A DNA stretch of 64,000 nt from NCBI RefSeq assembly GCF_002285495.1, contig NZ_CP016786.1:1068001-1132000 (forward strand), read 5' to 3'. Positions 9,732 through 18,465 of the stretch are shown here, piece by piece. The position numbers and the translations under genes are program-made. Position 1 is the first letter of the stretch. Every line of letters begins with the position of its first letter. Source of the stretch: Clostridium isatidis (GTDB taxonomy: Bacteria; Bacillota; Clostridia; Clostridiales; Clostridiaceae). The notes under the pieces were generated by a model. That model was given only the letters and a program-made list of their open reading frames with translations. It did not search any database and was not told where the DNA came from.

Positions 9732-10779
9732 TATTGATTTTCTCCTTTACTTTTTTAATTAGCTCTCTCTCAATAATGTATTCAAATCCAATTGGATTCT
9801 TACTTAATAATATATCCTTATAATCCTTATTAAGAATAAATCTTTTATCAGGAATTACTATAAAGGATTTTTCACAATTATTAGGTTCAAAACTTTTCAC
9901 TTTACTTACCAAAATATACGGATTACCATAATCTTTAACATCTATTGCCCATTTATCAATACTAAAACAAATTTCCAAATCATATTCATCAAAATTTGGA
10001 TATAATGTTACACTCACTCCTAATTTTTCTAACTTATTATTTAAATTTATCTCAGGTATCCCTGGGAGTGATATATAACGCATTACCCCTCTTTTAATCC
10101 TTACCTTATTACTTTCGTATTGGATACACTTTGATTTTTCAATTCCCATATTAGCTTTGCAATATTCAGAAATACAGTACTTATCATTATTTTTATTAAT
10201 TATTGTCCAACTACAATAATTACATACTTCTATATTGTTTTTTATTATGTAATGTTTAGGTATGTCTTCATAAAATTCATATATCTTTGCATATACTTTC
10301 TTTAATTTTGAATCATACTTACTATTTTTCATAATAAAATCATCTATTTTATCCCTTGTTGAAATTGGATTTTTTATTAAGAATGTTCTAAATAGTCTAT
10401 AGTCCTCTTCTTTTCCATAAGCTTTAAAATCACTTATTACATCTAGAATAATTTTTTGATCCAATTCACCTTCAAGATCATTGGTATCAATTGCTATTTC
10501 ATAACAAAAATCTGTTGGACTCCCATCTTCTATAAATTTTTCATTTTTAAATTTACTATCTTTACTTAACTATTCACAAATATTTTTTGAAAATAAATCT
10601 ACCATACAGTTTCTATCTTCAATAAATATATTTTTATTTGCTGCTAAAATATTTATTGCTCTTTTTAACTCTCTGGGTAACTCTACAAAATTCTGCTTAT
10701 TACTTTCATAGAGTTTTATAATTCCTTTTGATATCAAATAAATTATCTTTTCATCTTTAGAAACATTATTTTCTTCCAT
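9718..10779 (-). pseudogene. PD-(D/E)xK nuclease-like protein with in-frame nonsense codon
   Basis: A single frame of 354 codons from ATG 10779 (ribosome binding site AGGTG, 6 nt) to 9718, broken only by TAG at 10570-10572, where NICE-x-LSKD suggests Trp or Gln. The middle has a zinc-ribbon-like CNYC ... YC ... C cluster. The C-terminal part reads YDLEICF...WAIDVKDYGNPY, matching a restriction-endonuclease fold with D and DxK catalytic positions. From memory this resembles the nuclease that accompanies pPIWI-RE systems, but no PIWI gene is present here. The stop overlaps the start of the next (truncated ATPase) gene, showing they were an operon. Translation restarting at TTG 10464 would give a 248-residue protein still holding the nuclease core, so residual activity cannot be excluded. 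Confidence 0.6.
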
Positions 10780-10882
10780 AATAATCACCTCAACAGTATA
10801 ATAAGAATCCTATTTCATTATATTATATATTAAATACAAAAAAATACAAAATTATATATTTCTAACAAACTCCATGTAAACT

Positions 10883-10912
10883 AAAAGGTGCAAACAAAGT
10901 TTACACCCTTTA
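10883..10912. terminator. Probable terminator after the phosphoesterase gene
   Basis: Imperfect inverted repeat (AAAGGTGCAAAC against GTTTACACCCTTT) about 45 bp after the stop codon at 10958. The T tract is modest. Confidence 0.45.
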
Positions 10913-10957
10913 ATTTACTACTTATTATAGTTATTTATTAATTCTCTACAAAGAAAT

Positions 10958-13645
10958 CTAGTCACCAGTCACCTCCAAAATTAATTTATCGTCAATCATA
11001 TCCTCAATTCTATTTGCATCCCTAGTATGATTAACAAAATCATAGTTTAGCAGGTCTTCATTCCATAATCGAATAATACCTTTTTCAGTAATATACTGCA
11101 GACTCTTAATTATTTTTGAAATTTTATAAAGATAACTTCCCTCATCATACAAAGAACTTTCATTTTCCCATTTTTCCAACTGATTAGAAGAATATTGTAG
11201 CATAGGTATACTTAAATTCTGTTCATTTTCAAGTCTTGTGTAATTCTTTTTCAATAATTTACATGATTTCTGTGATTCTATTAAGGATTTGAAATCCTTG
11301 TAAATAATTCTGGATTTTACATCATATGCAAAATAAGGTGTGACCTTACCATCTATTGGATTAACAAACAAGTGGCAATAAGAATATTGTTCAAAATTTC
11401 CTGGTTTCTCTACGTCTACTATGCAACCATGAATCTTTCCAGATCCGCCAAGTTTTTTTACGAACTCAGAGATTATCTTCTGTGAACCGGTGTAGAGCTT
11501 CAATAATTGCTGAACATTTTCCTTATATATATCAATAGTATCATAGTAATATTGTAAATCTCCTAGGCTATTACGTAATAACTTAATCAATTTACCCCCA
11601 TTCAATAAGTAAAGATATTTATTTTTTGAGCGCTCAGAATATAAACAATAAATAAAGAACATATAGTTTCCATTTTTCTTTATCATGTAAATCTGACCAC
11701 CTTCTCTACTAAATGATATTTTTACTAGCTTACCCTTATTGAAACTTAAATACTGCTCCCTCGTTATTTCATGAATTCCATCTTCTAAATATGTAAAAAT
11801 ATCATATTCATTATCAATATAAAAGTATTTCAGTCCTATAGTTTCTGTTTTATAACCAATTTGATTATCCGCATAAACCACCATATTATTGCTGATATCG
11901 AAGTAATTAAGATGACTATGTCCATTTACATAAATCCAGTTGGGATTATGTGGTTCTGAATTCCAATCCCATTTCTGCATATGTGTAAGTACTATAACCT
12001 TATTACGAGGAATGGACTGTAACAATTTTCGATATATATTATCAAATCTATAGGTTTCAGAGATATCCTTTCTGAGTGCCTCCTCAGCAGATACTAGTTC
12101 CTCAAAGGATTTTCCATATCTCATATTAGTTGCATTGTATTTGCTATTTAGGCCACTAAATCCAATACCTCCTAGCAAGACTATCGAACAATTCTGTGCC
12201 TTTGCCCTTAATTCTTTATTACTTAGTTCAAGAATCTCTTTTTCACTAAGTATAATTTGCTCATGTTTGTCATTCACCAGAAGTAAGTCATTTTGTAGAA
12301 ATGTGATTCCTAGTCCTTTAAAGTATTTACGATATAACTGAATATTGTTTTCAATTTCATCCCAAGGATCCCAAAGTTCATGGTTACCATGGATAACTAC
12401 AATATTTTGGGGCTTAAAATAAATTAATAATTCCTCATAAAATATTTTTGCTATCTCAAATTTAGAAGAAGTATCCCCAGCAATTAATAGATAGCTATCG
12501 TTAGGAAGGGTTCCTACTGATGTAATCATTTTCTGTGCTAATAATTTAATAAACCATCTTATCTCTTCCCTGGTTGCTCCTTCTTTAAATTTATGTAAAA
12601 GTCTATGGCATAGATGAATATCACTTATATAGAAAAGCGGTATTTGACTGTTATCAAATTCGTTATATCCATCCTCATCCACTGGCTTTAGATAATTAAA
12701 TTCACTAACTAAACTAATTTCGTTTTTCTCAAATTCAGAAAAATCCATGCATTCTATAACTTTCCTTAACTCATCGAAATACTTGCCATCAAATAACCCT
12801 TGTTTTATCAAAACATCATGATGAATCACTGCTCCTTCTATGTTGTAGTTTTTTAAGTCTATACCTTCAAATTTATATTCTCGCAATTCAGCATCATATA
12901 AATCTTCATCTACAAAACTGTAAAATTCATCAAAATCCTGGAATTCAGCTATGACAGTATATGAACTATCAATTATTCTATCATCATCAAAAAAGAATGG
13001 CCTTCTGTCATAAACTACCTTTGTTTTCGCCATAAATAGCCTTGTTTCGGAATTATATAATTTACTAAGTACAGTTAATTTTCCTTGCGCTTTCTGGTAA
13101 TATAAGATTTCTTTATTTTTCCTTATCTCCTTAGGAATATAATTAGAATTAGACAAGTCTTTCTTAATATATGCTAAACATATATCTACGCCATTCTGAG
13201 AAAAAGGCATATATCTTAACCAACTTATATCATATTTAACTATACTATTAAGAAGTTCTACAGGAGTTTCTTTATTAAATACCTCATATCTTATCCCCTC
13301 AGGAACATATGAAAAAGTCCATGGCTTCTTTGTTATTGCAAACAAACATATTTCACTCGTTTTCCATTCTTTAGGAACATAATTAAGTAAATCTGCATTA
13401 GTCTGAATAGCCAACAAGCACATGCTTTTTGTAATAAACTTATTTGGAATGTACGGAAATACATTTCCATCCTGCTGGATAGCATTCAAGCAAATTTTTG
13501 CATCAATACATTTTCTAGATGCATATTTTAAGGCCTTTGGATTTTGGCTAATAGCCACTTTACATATTTCTAGTGTTTGTTCCTTTTTGGGTATGTTTTT
13601 TAATAGAAGTCCATCTTTTTTTATTTTCTTTACAGTATTATCCAT
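10958..13645 (-). CDS. DUF4116-like repeat protein with calcineurin-type metallophosphoesterase domain
   Basis: 895 residues. Residues 22-180 are four or five repeats of about 25-33 residues, of the type EICLxAIxxxPxxxxYVP, resembling DUF4116. Residues 336-600 form a metallophosphoesterase: SDIHLCH (D342, H344), AGDTSS (D391), HGNHE (N421, H422), LTHM (H555) and NGHSH (H576, H578). All metal ligands are present, so hydrolysis of a phosphodiester or phosphomonoester is likely; the substrate is unknown. Residues 620-895 form an unrecognised C-terminal domain. A strong GGGGGTGG ribosome binding site precedes the ATG. It stands alone, with its own terminator, next to dead defence genes, so a conflict-related role is possible but unproven. 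Confidence 0.75.
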   Translation of the reverse strand: MDNTVKKIKKDGLLLKNIPKKEQTLEICKVAISQNPKALKYASRKCIDAKICLNAIQQDGNVFPYIPNKFITKSMCLLAIQTNADLLNYVPKEWKTSEICLFAITKKPWTFSYVPEGIRYEVFNKETPVELLNSIVKYDISWLRYMPFSQNGVDICLAYIKKDLSNSNYIPKEIRKNKEILYYQKAQGKLTVLSKLYNSETRLFMAKTKVVYDRRPFFFDDDRIIDSSYTVIAEFQDFDEFYSFVDEDLYDAELREYKFEGIDLKNYNIEGAVIHHDVLIKQGLFDGKYFDELRKVIECMDFSEFEKNEISLVSEFNYLKPVDEDGYNEFDNSQIPLFYISDIHLCHRLLHKFKEGATREEIRWFIKLLAQKMITSVGTLPNDSYLLIAGDTSSKFEIAKIFYEELLIYFKPQNIVVIHGNHELWDPWDEIENNIQLYRKYFKGLGITFLQNDLLLVNDKHEQIILSEKEILELSNKELRAKAQNCSIVLLGGIGFSGLNSKYNATNMRYGKSFEELVSAEEALRKDISETYRFDNIYRKLLQSIPRNKVIVLTHMQKWDWNSEPHNPNWIYVNGHSHLNYFDISNNMVVYADNQIGYKTETIGLKYFYIDNEYDIFTYLEDGIHEITREQYLSFNKGKLVKISFSREGGQIYMIKKNGNYMFFIYCLYSERSKNKYLYLLNGGKLIKLLRNSLGDLQYYYDTIDIYKENVQQLLKLYTGSQKIISEFVKKLGGSGKIHGCIVDVEKPGNFEQYSYCHLFVNPIDGKVTPYFAYDVKSRIIYKDFKSLIESQKSCKLLKKNYTRLENEQNLSIPMLQYSSNQLEKWENESSLYDEGSYLYKISKIIKSLQYITEKGIIRLWNEDLLNYDFVNHTRDANRIEDMIDDKLILEVTGD

Positions 13646-13722
13646 TGGAAGCCACCCCCAATCACTTATTAAAAATTTGGATACTTTCCACCCAATAAGC
13701 TCCTATATATTTTGTATTTTAT

Positions 13723-13854
13723 TTACACACTAAATTTATATGTAACTCTATAATTGTATAAATTCTCTACTTTACTATAATGCTTTTCTTCAAATTCACT
13801 ATCTGTTATTGGAAAATTATTATACCATATTCCTTTATACCTAAATACATCCGA
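13723..13854 (-). pseudogene. Short coding-like remnant
   Basis: A 43-codon open segment without a start codon, ending at TAA 13723-13725, reads like a protein C-terminus (aromatic and charged, with WYNNFPITDSEF and FEEKHYSKV). It may be the tail of a deleted gene. Family unknown; weak evidence. Confidence 0.3.
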
Positions 13855-13887
13855 TTAATATTTATATTATTTAATAAATACTAAACC

Positions 13888-15045
13888 TTAGATAATACCA
13901 AATATTTGTAGAATATTAAGAATTAAAGAACCTGCTGCAACAATAGAAATCCCAATTTTCCAACCGGTTTTACTTGTTAGAGTTTCAAGGTTATCTATTC
14001 TATTTTTTAAATCTGTAAGTTTATTGTTAACTTCTTTATCTTTCTTTGAGACTTCTTCCTTTAACTCGGAAATAGTATTTATTAGCTTTTCCTCAATTGA
14101 ATTAAGTTCATTGGATAAATCAGTTTCAGTTTTATGTAAGTTTTCTTTAACTAGTGATATTTCTCTATTCATACTTTCCATAAGTGAAGAAATATCATTT
14201 TTTATTGTTTCCCTATCTTTATTTGTAGTATTTGTTAAATCAGATACTTCTTCTTGTAGCTCTTTTGTTATTTCAGAGTACTTTTTATCAAAAGCATTGT
14301 TTTTCTTTAAGAATAGTTGTCCCTGTTGTTTTAATGAATTTTCAAGTTCATTTATTTTACTTGTATTATCACTAATTTCTTCTTTAAGTAATGCATTCTT
14401 TTTGTTTTGTTCTTCGAAAATTTCTTCATATTTCAATAACTTTTTAGAATGGGAGAATATTAGAGTATCCTGCTCTTCCTCTAATTTCTCAATATTATCT
14501 AGCTGTGTATTTATACTCTCAAGTTGATAATGGTGATTTTTTACCTTACCCTTTAATTCCTCTTGTTTAATCATAATATCTTCTTGAGCTTTAAGTTGGA
14601 GAATAACATTTCTTAACTCTTGCTTTGCTAAATCTGATATTTCTTCTTCTGAAGCACCTTTTAATTTTAATTCTAGTTCTCTTACAACACTTCTATTCAT
14701 TGCTATGTTGCTTACACCTAGGCCGAATAAGAACTTTGTAATTTCAGTAAGTTTTGTCTGATACTCAAAAGAAACCTTTTGTGCTTCCGCTGCTGTCATT
14801 AGGCCCTCTGCTAAACCTTCAGAGGCTGATTGAAGCAAATTTATTGCTTCTTTTTTACTATAATTAAAAATACCCATTTTTACCTGTGCATCTTGGGCCT
14901 TTTCCTTGGCTTTTACTGCCGATTTTACTGCCTTTTGAACATTAGTTTCTAAAACAGTAAGCTTATCAAACTGTGATGAAAGTACAACAGGCAAATCTTC
15001 TTGTTTTATAGTATTTATATCTAGAACCTTTAATTTTCCATTCAT
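13888..15045 (-). CDS. Coiled-coil protein with C-terminal membrane anchor
   Basis: 385 residues. Residues 1-110 are helical and Ala/Lys-rich. Residues 150-355 are a long heptad-rich coiled coil. Residues 360-385 form one transmembrane helix (IGISIVAAGSLILNILQIF) at the extreme C-terminus, as in a tail-anchored protein. The ATG at 15045 is preferred because the GGGGG ribosome binding site lies 8 nt upstream; an ATG at 15051 overlaps the upstream stop but is too close to that site. It is translationally coupled to the membrane protein gene upstream, so the two products probably act together. No family recognised. Confidence 0.7.
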   Translation of the reverse strand: MNGKLKVLDINTIKQEDLPVVLSSQFDKLTVLETNVQKAVKSAVKAKEKAQDAQVKMGIFNYSKKEAINLLQSASEGLAEGLMTAAEAQKVSFEYQTKLTEITKFLFGLGVSNIAMNRSVVRELELKLKGASEEEISDLAKQELRNVILQLKAQEDIMIKQEELKGKVKNHHYQLESINTQLDNIEKLEEEQDTLIFSHSKKLLKYEEIFEEQNKKNALLKEEISDNTSKINELENSLKQQGQLFLKKNNAFDKKYSEITKELQEEVSDLTNTTNKDRETIKNDISSLMESMNREISLVKENLHKTETDLSNELNSIEEKLINTISELKEEVSKKDKEVNNKLTDLKNRIDNLETLTSKTGWKIGISIVAAGSLILNILQIFGII

Positions 15046-15050
15046 CTTCA

Positions 15051-16649
15051 TTACCCCCAATTAATCAAATCTAACAGTTCTTTTGAAAAATCACTGTCCT
15101 TTTCTTTTATCTTTTCAATGTATTTTCTTCTTTTTTCTGAGCCTCCTCTTATTTCACCCCAGGCATCTACAAATTCCTCAGCAGCCTTTTCCATCATTCC
15201 ATAGACTTCTTCTATTGCTTTATTAGTACTTTCTGCTACAATCCACATATCAGCTTCTTTATAGAATACTTTTGCATTTAAAAGTTGTAATCCCTCTCCC
15301 CTTAAACGCATTCTTTCATTTTCCTTTTTGCTTTTCTTTATCCCCATTGTTAAATCAGAAGAAACAGCAATAGCAAAACGGCCAACACCAACGAAATTCA
15401 CCCTTAATATAAAATTACCAAGGGTTGCAGGGTTGAAACCTCCAGACTTAATTACAGCTTGAATACCTGCATCGGCTAGATCTATTGCAGTAAATGTGCC
15501 CGATGCAATTGTCATCATTCTGACGATAGTTCTATTTTTAAAAGGTAATGTTTTTTTCCATTCAATATCCTTAATACTATCTTTTTCTTTTAATTGCTGT
15601 ATTAAACGACGTAGGAAATAGAACCCCCTAACTAGGGCTTCATTGACCACAACTGGAATGGCTTGTCTGCCAATTTCGTGTGCCACACCCATTTCTGCCC
15701 TTAAATCAAATCTCTCAGTTAATAACTTTCCATTTGAATCCCTCATAATTTTACCATTTTCATCTCTTTTTGCTAGCAAGGTTCCATTAAACAATTTAGA
15801 TATGTTAACTCTTAATTCTTGAATGGTCTTACTATTTTTAAAGATTGGAAGAGAGGACAATTCTTTTACAAGAGATAATATAGGCCCTGGTAATCCTGTT
15901 CCTTTGCCTGGATTATTGCTAGAACCTGCCATATCACTTGCCATATGTAAAAACCAATAGACAAGTCCAAATATTATCTTTTCAGGGAAGTTTTTGCCTA
16001 TAAAGGACTTGTTTTTAACAGGCACAACCTGAAAATCACCTAAAGTATTTGTTCCATATGACATAGATGTAAACTGAGTAAGTAAGGAAAATATTAATCC
16101 AACAGGAGTTGGATGGTGAGCAAAGTCTCTTAAATGATGCTGCAGACCCCCACCAAATTCTGCTGTCACGCTATCACTTGGCGTTCCATAACGTTCAAGA
16201 TATCTTATTGCTCCCTTAAGGTCATCTCCTTCATATCCTTTTTTCTTTGCTAAATCCTTTACAAAGTTATTAACTTTGTCATTGCTCCACTCTTTACCTC
16301 TTTCAAGTGAAAAATCACCAACATAAAGGATATCAATTGCTCCAGCTATAATACCACTTGCAACAGCTATAGTATAGTCTAAGCCGTCTGCATGACAGGT
16401 TAAATTATCAATTTCTGTATTTAGTTCTTCAACCTTTTGTTTAATTACTGCCAATCTTTCATCAATTTCATTAATTCCTTTATAAATTTCAACCTTTCTT
16501 TTGTCAGTAAAATCTACAGGAGCTATCATTTCAAATTCTATTTCTTTTAAATCAGTTAAAGATTCATCTGAATATACCTCATTAGTTATATCATTGTCGT
16601 CATTAATTTCTAACTTAATTAAAGGTATCTCTTGAGTTGTTTTTAGCAT
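15051..16649 (-). CDS. Unrecognised membrane protein with clustered His/Asp residues
   Basis: 532 residues. An N-terminal acidic region and short coiled coil (50-85) precede hydrophobic segments near 92-110, 183-197 and 225-240. Between them lies a dense putative metal site, LQHHLRDFAHHPTPVG (H171, H172, D175, H178, H179), followed by FLHMASDMAGSS (H235, D239) and GTGLPGP. This pattern recalls membrane metal-dependent hydrolases, but I cannot name the family. The C-terminal 150 residues are helical and charged. Ribosome binding site AAAGGAGA. It is first gene of a two-gene operon with the tail-anchored coiled-coil protein, within an accessory region. A novel two-component system is a reasonable hypothesis. 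Confidence 0.65.
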   Translation of the reverse strand: MLKTTQEIPLIKLEINDDNDITNEVYSDESLTDLKEIEFEMIAPVDFTDKRKVEIYKGINEIDERLAVIKQKVEELNTEIDNLTCHADGLDYTIAVASGIIAGAIDILYVGDFSLERGKEWSNDKVNNFVKDLAKKKGYEGDDLKGAIRYLERYGTPSDSVTAEFGGGLQHHLRDFAHHPTPVGLIFSLLTQFTSMSYGTNTLGDFQVVPVKNKSFIGKNFPEKIIFGLVYWFLHMASDMAGSSNNPGKGTGLPGPILSLVKELSSLPIFKNSKTIQELRVNISKLFNGTLLAKRDENGKIMRDSNGKLLTERFDLRAEMGVAHEIGRQAIPVVVNEALVRGFYFLRRLIQQLKEKDSIKDIEWKKTLPFKNRTIVRMMTIASGTFTAIDLADAGIQAVIKSGGFNPATLGNFILRVNFVGVGRFAIAVSSDLTMGIKKSKKENERMRLRGEGLQLLNAKVFYKEADMWIVAESTNKAIEEVYGMMEKAAEEFVDAWGEIRGGSEKRRKYIEKIKEKDSDFSKELLDLINWG

Positions 16650-17142
16650 AATAAATCTCCTTTGAAAATAATTTTAATATATTGAAGCCTTTAAATGCTA
16701 CTTTATATGAAAATTTAATATTTGCTTCTATTTTCAAACTAGCAAAAATATGTCTATATTAAAAATCCATATTTTATCTAATATTATAGATAATTCTACA
16801 AAATTAGATAAATTCCTTTATATTTTGAAAATCAAATATTCCTTATATATCATCACACTTATTTTTTATAGCAGTTTGTGATTTGAAGTGTCCCCTATCT
16901 TGACTATCTTTTTTTTCTCCAATTCTAAGTTAATTTCTTAACATAATTGGAACTTTTATTCCAAGTAATATACAATATTATCTATAAACTAAGATAATAA
17001 ACTCAATTTAATAAAAATTTTATTTACTTTTAACCCTACTTCTCTAATCTTTTTTCTTAATTTAACAAAATTATATGCAAAAATTGACAAAAAACAGTCT
17101 TTTTTGGAAATATGATATATTTCCCCTAAAATTTACCTGGAC
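16650..17142. other. AT-rich intergenic region without a recognisable gene
   Basis: About 490 bp upstream of both the membrane protein operon (minus) and the SDR gene (plus). No open frame with coding character and no RNA motif was recognised. It must hold the promoters of both divergent units. Confidence 0.5.
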
Positions 17143-17160
17143 AACCTTATGTTATAGGTT

Positions 17161-17179
17161 TACAATATAATTGTATAAT
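17161..17179 (+). promoter_or_regulatory. Candidate operator and -10 region of the SDR gene
   Basis: A perfect palindrome TACAATATAATTGTA (17161-17175) abuts and overlaps a TATAAT hexamer (17174-17179) about 35 bp upstream of the SDR start. This is the arrangement of a repressor site blocking the -10 element. No clear -35 was identified; regulator unknown. Confidence 0.4.
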
Positions 17180-17215
17180 AATTAACAAAGAGAATTTATT
17201 TATGGAGGTTTTTTT

Positions 17216-17974
17216 ATGTTTGATTTAACAGGAAAAGTTGTTGTAATTACAGGTGCTTCTTCAGGTTTAGGTGCACAAATGGCAAAAGGATTTGCTGGAC
17301 AGGGGGCAGATTTAGTCATTACTGCAAGAAGAATTGAAAAACTTGAAGCACTTGCTAAAGAAATTCGTGAAATGGGCGTTCGTTGTTTACCAATTCAATG
17401 TGACGTTACAGATTCTGATAATGTTGATGCAGCTGCAAAGAAAGCTGAAAAAGAATATGGTAAAGTTGATGTTTTAGTTAACTGTGCCGGTTCTGCAAAG
17501 AATGCCGGAGTACTTGAGATGACTAATGAAGAGTGGGATTTCACTATAGATACTGACTTAACTAGTGTATTCTATGTTACACGTGCTTTTGCAAATATTA
17601 TGAAGAAAAATAACTATGGTCGTATAATTAATATATCTTCTATGTATGGATTAGTAGGTAATACTGCTATAGACACTGTTGCTTACCACTCATCTAAGGG
17701 TGGAGTTGTAAACTTCACAAGAGCAGTTGCAGCTGAGCTGGCAAAATATAATATTACTTGTAATTGTATTTGCCCTGGCTACTTTGAAACAGAGCTTACT
17801 GCTGATACCCTTAATACAGATGAATTTTCAGCTTATATGAAAGCCACAGTACCTCTAGGAAGATATGGTAATAGTGGTGAATTAAACGCAGGAGCTATAT
17901 TCCTTGCAAGTAATGAGGCATCATATGTAACAGGGGTTATCCTTCCGATAGATGGCGGTTATACTTGCGTATAA
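17216..17974 (+). CDS. Short-chain dehydrogenase/reductase (gluconate 5-dehydrogenase/FabG-like)
   Basis: NAD(P)-dependent oxidoreductase of the classical SDR family, 252 residues (typical length). It has the cofactor motif TGASSGLG (12-19), D63, an NCAG in place of NNAG (89-92), catalytic S142 and the YHSSK pair (Y157, K161), then the substrate-loop PGYFETEL. The overall look is closest to gluconate 5-dehydrogenase or 3-oxoacyl-ACP reductase relatives; the sequence alone does not fix the substrate. Ribosome binding site ATGGAGG. It is a single-gene unit with its own upstream palindrome and a terminator just after the stop, suggesting substrate-induced expression. Confidence 0.85.
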   Translation: MFDLTGKVVVITGASSGLGAQMAKGFAGQGADLVITARRIEKLEALAKEIREMGVRCLPIQCDVTDSDNVDAAAKKAEKEYGKVDVLVNCAGSAKNAGVLEMTNEEWDFTIDTDLTSVFYVTRAFANIMKKNNYGRIINISSMYGLVGNTAIDTVAYHSSKGGVVNFTRAVAAELAKYNITCNCICPGYFETELTADTLNTDEFSAYMKATVPLGRYGNSGELNAGAIFLASNEASYVTGVILPIDGGYTCV

Positions 17975-18014
17975 TGAAAATAAATATATTATTAATTTAA
18001 ACATATTAATAGAT

Positions 18015-18050
18015 AAGGGGCTGTCTCATTTTGAGGCAGTCCCTTAATTT
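18015..18050 (+). terminator. Terminator of the SDR gene
   Basis: GC-rich hairpin (AAGGGGCTGTCTCA with TGAGGCAGTCCCTT) followed by TAATTTTTG. Confidence 0.8.
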
Positions 18051-18134
18051 TTGAATTTAGAAAAAATATGGCAGTTTTATATTGTATGTTATATGTAAGC
18101 ATAATTTTAAAAATTATATGGGGTGATGAGAAAA

Positions 18135-18370
18135 ATGAGTAAGAAAATATCCTTTTTTGATATTGATGGAACAATGATCAATGTACCAAATGGATTACTA
18201 TATCCAACACAAGAAACCATACGTGTGTTAAATGAGTTTATTTGCTGGAACAAGTAAAAGGCCAATAGGATTATGCTATAGAAGAAATTAAGGAAGTTGC
18301 CCATTATGTAACAGATACCGTAGATAATGATGGTATTGCCAAGGCATTTAAAAAGTTTTTTAATATTTAG
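18135..18370 (+). pseudogene. Internally deleted Cof-type HAD phosphatase
   Basis: The ATG at 18135 (GGGGTGATG upstream) starts a typical HAD N-terminus with FFDIDGT, the catalytic Asp motif, for about 35 residues. The frame then breaks at 18245-18260, and a segment with the Cof-family C-terminus (EEIKEVAHYVTD, then GIAKAFKKFF) follows, ending at TAG 18370. Some 190 residues of the normal ~270-residue enzyme are missing, including the cap and the later HAD motifs. Non-functional. Confidence 0.7.
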
Positions 18371-18396
18371 CTCTGTTTCAAATAAATGTTGTTATA

Positions 18397-18448
18397 AAAC
18401 TAAGTAGTAAAGTGGACAAGTTTAATTGTCCACTTTACTACTTAGTTT
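18397..18448. repeat. Perfect 23-bp inverted repeat hairpin
   Basis: Arms 18397-18419 and 18426-18448 are exactly complementary around a 6-nt loop (GTTTAA). It is much longer than other terminators here. It lies between the HAD remnant (plus) and a broken membrane protein gene (minus), so it may terminate both, or be the end of a small mobile element. Confidence 0.7.
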
Positions 18449-18465
18449 GTACAATAAGAATATTA

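Noticed and set aside
14024..14527. A 167-codon open frame on the plus strand inside the coiled-coil gene
   Set aside because: It is antisense to a well-formed heptad-repeat protein, Ser/Phe-rich as expected for the complement of Glu/Lys codons, and lacks a ribosome binding site.
18397..18448. Hairpin as a CRISPR repeat
   Set aside because: Single copy, no repeat-spacer periodicity and no cas genes.
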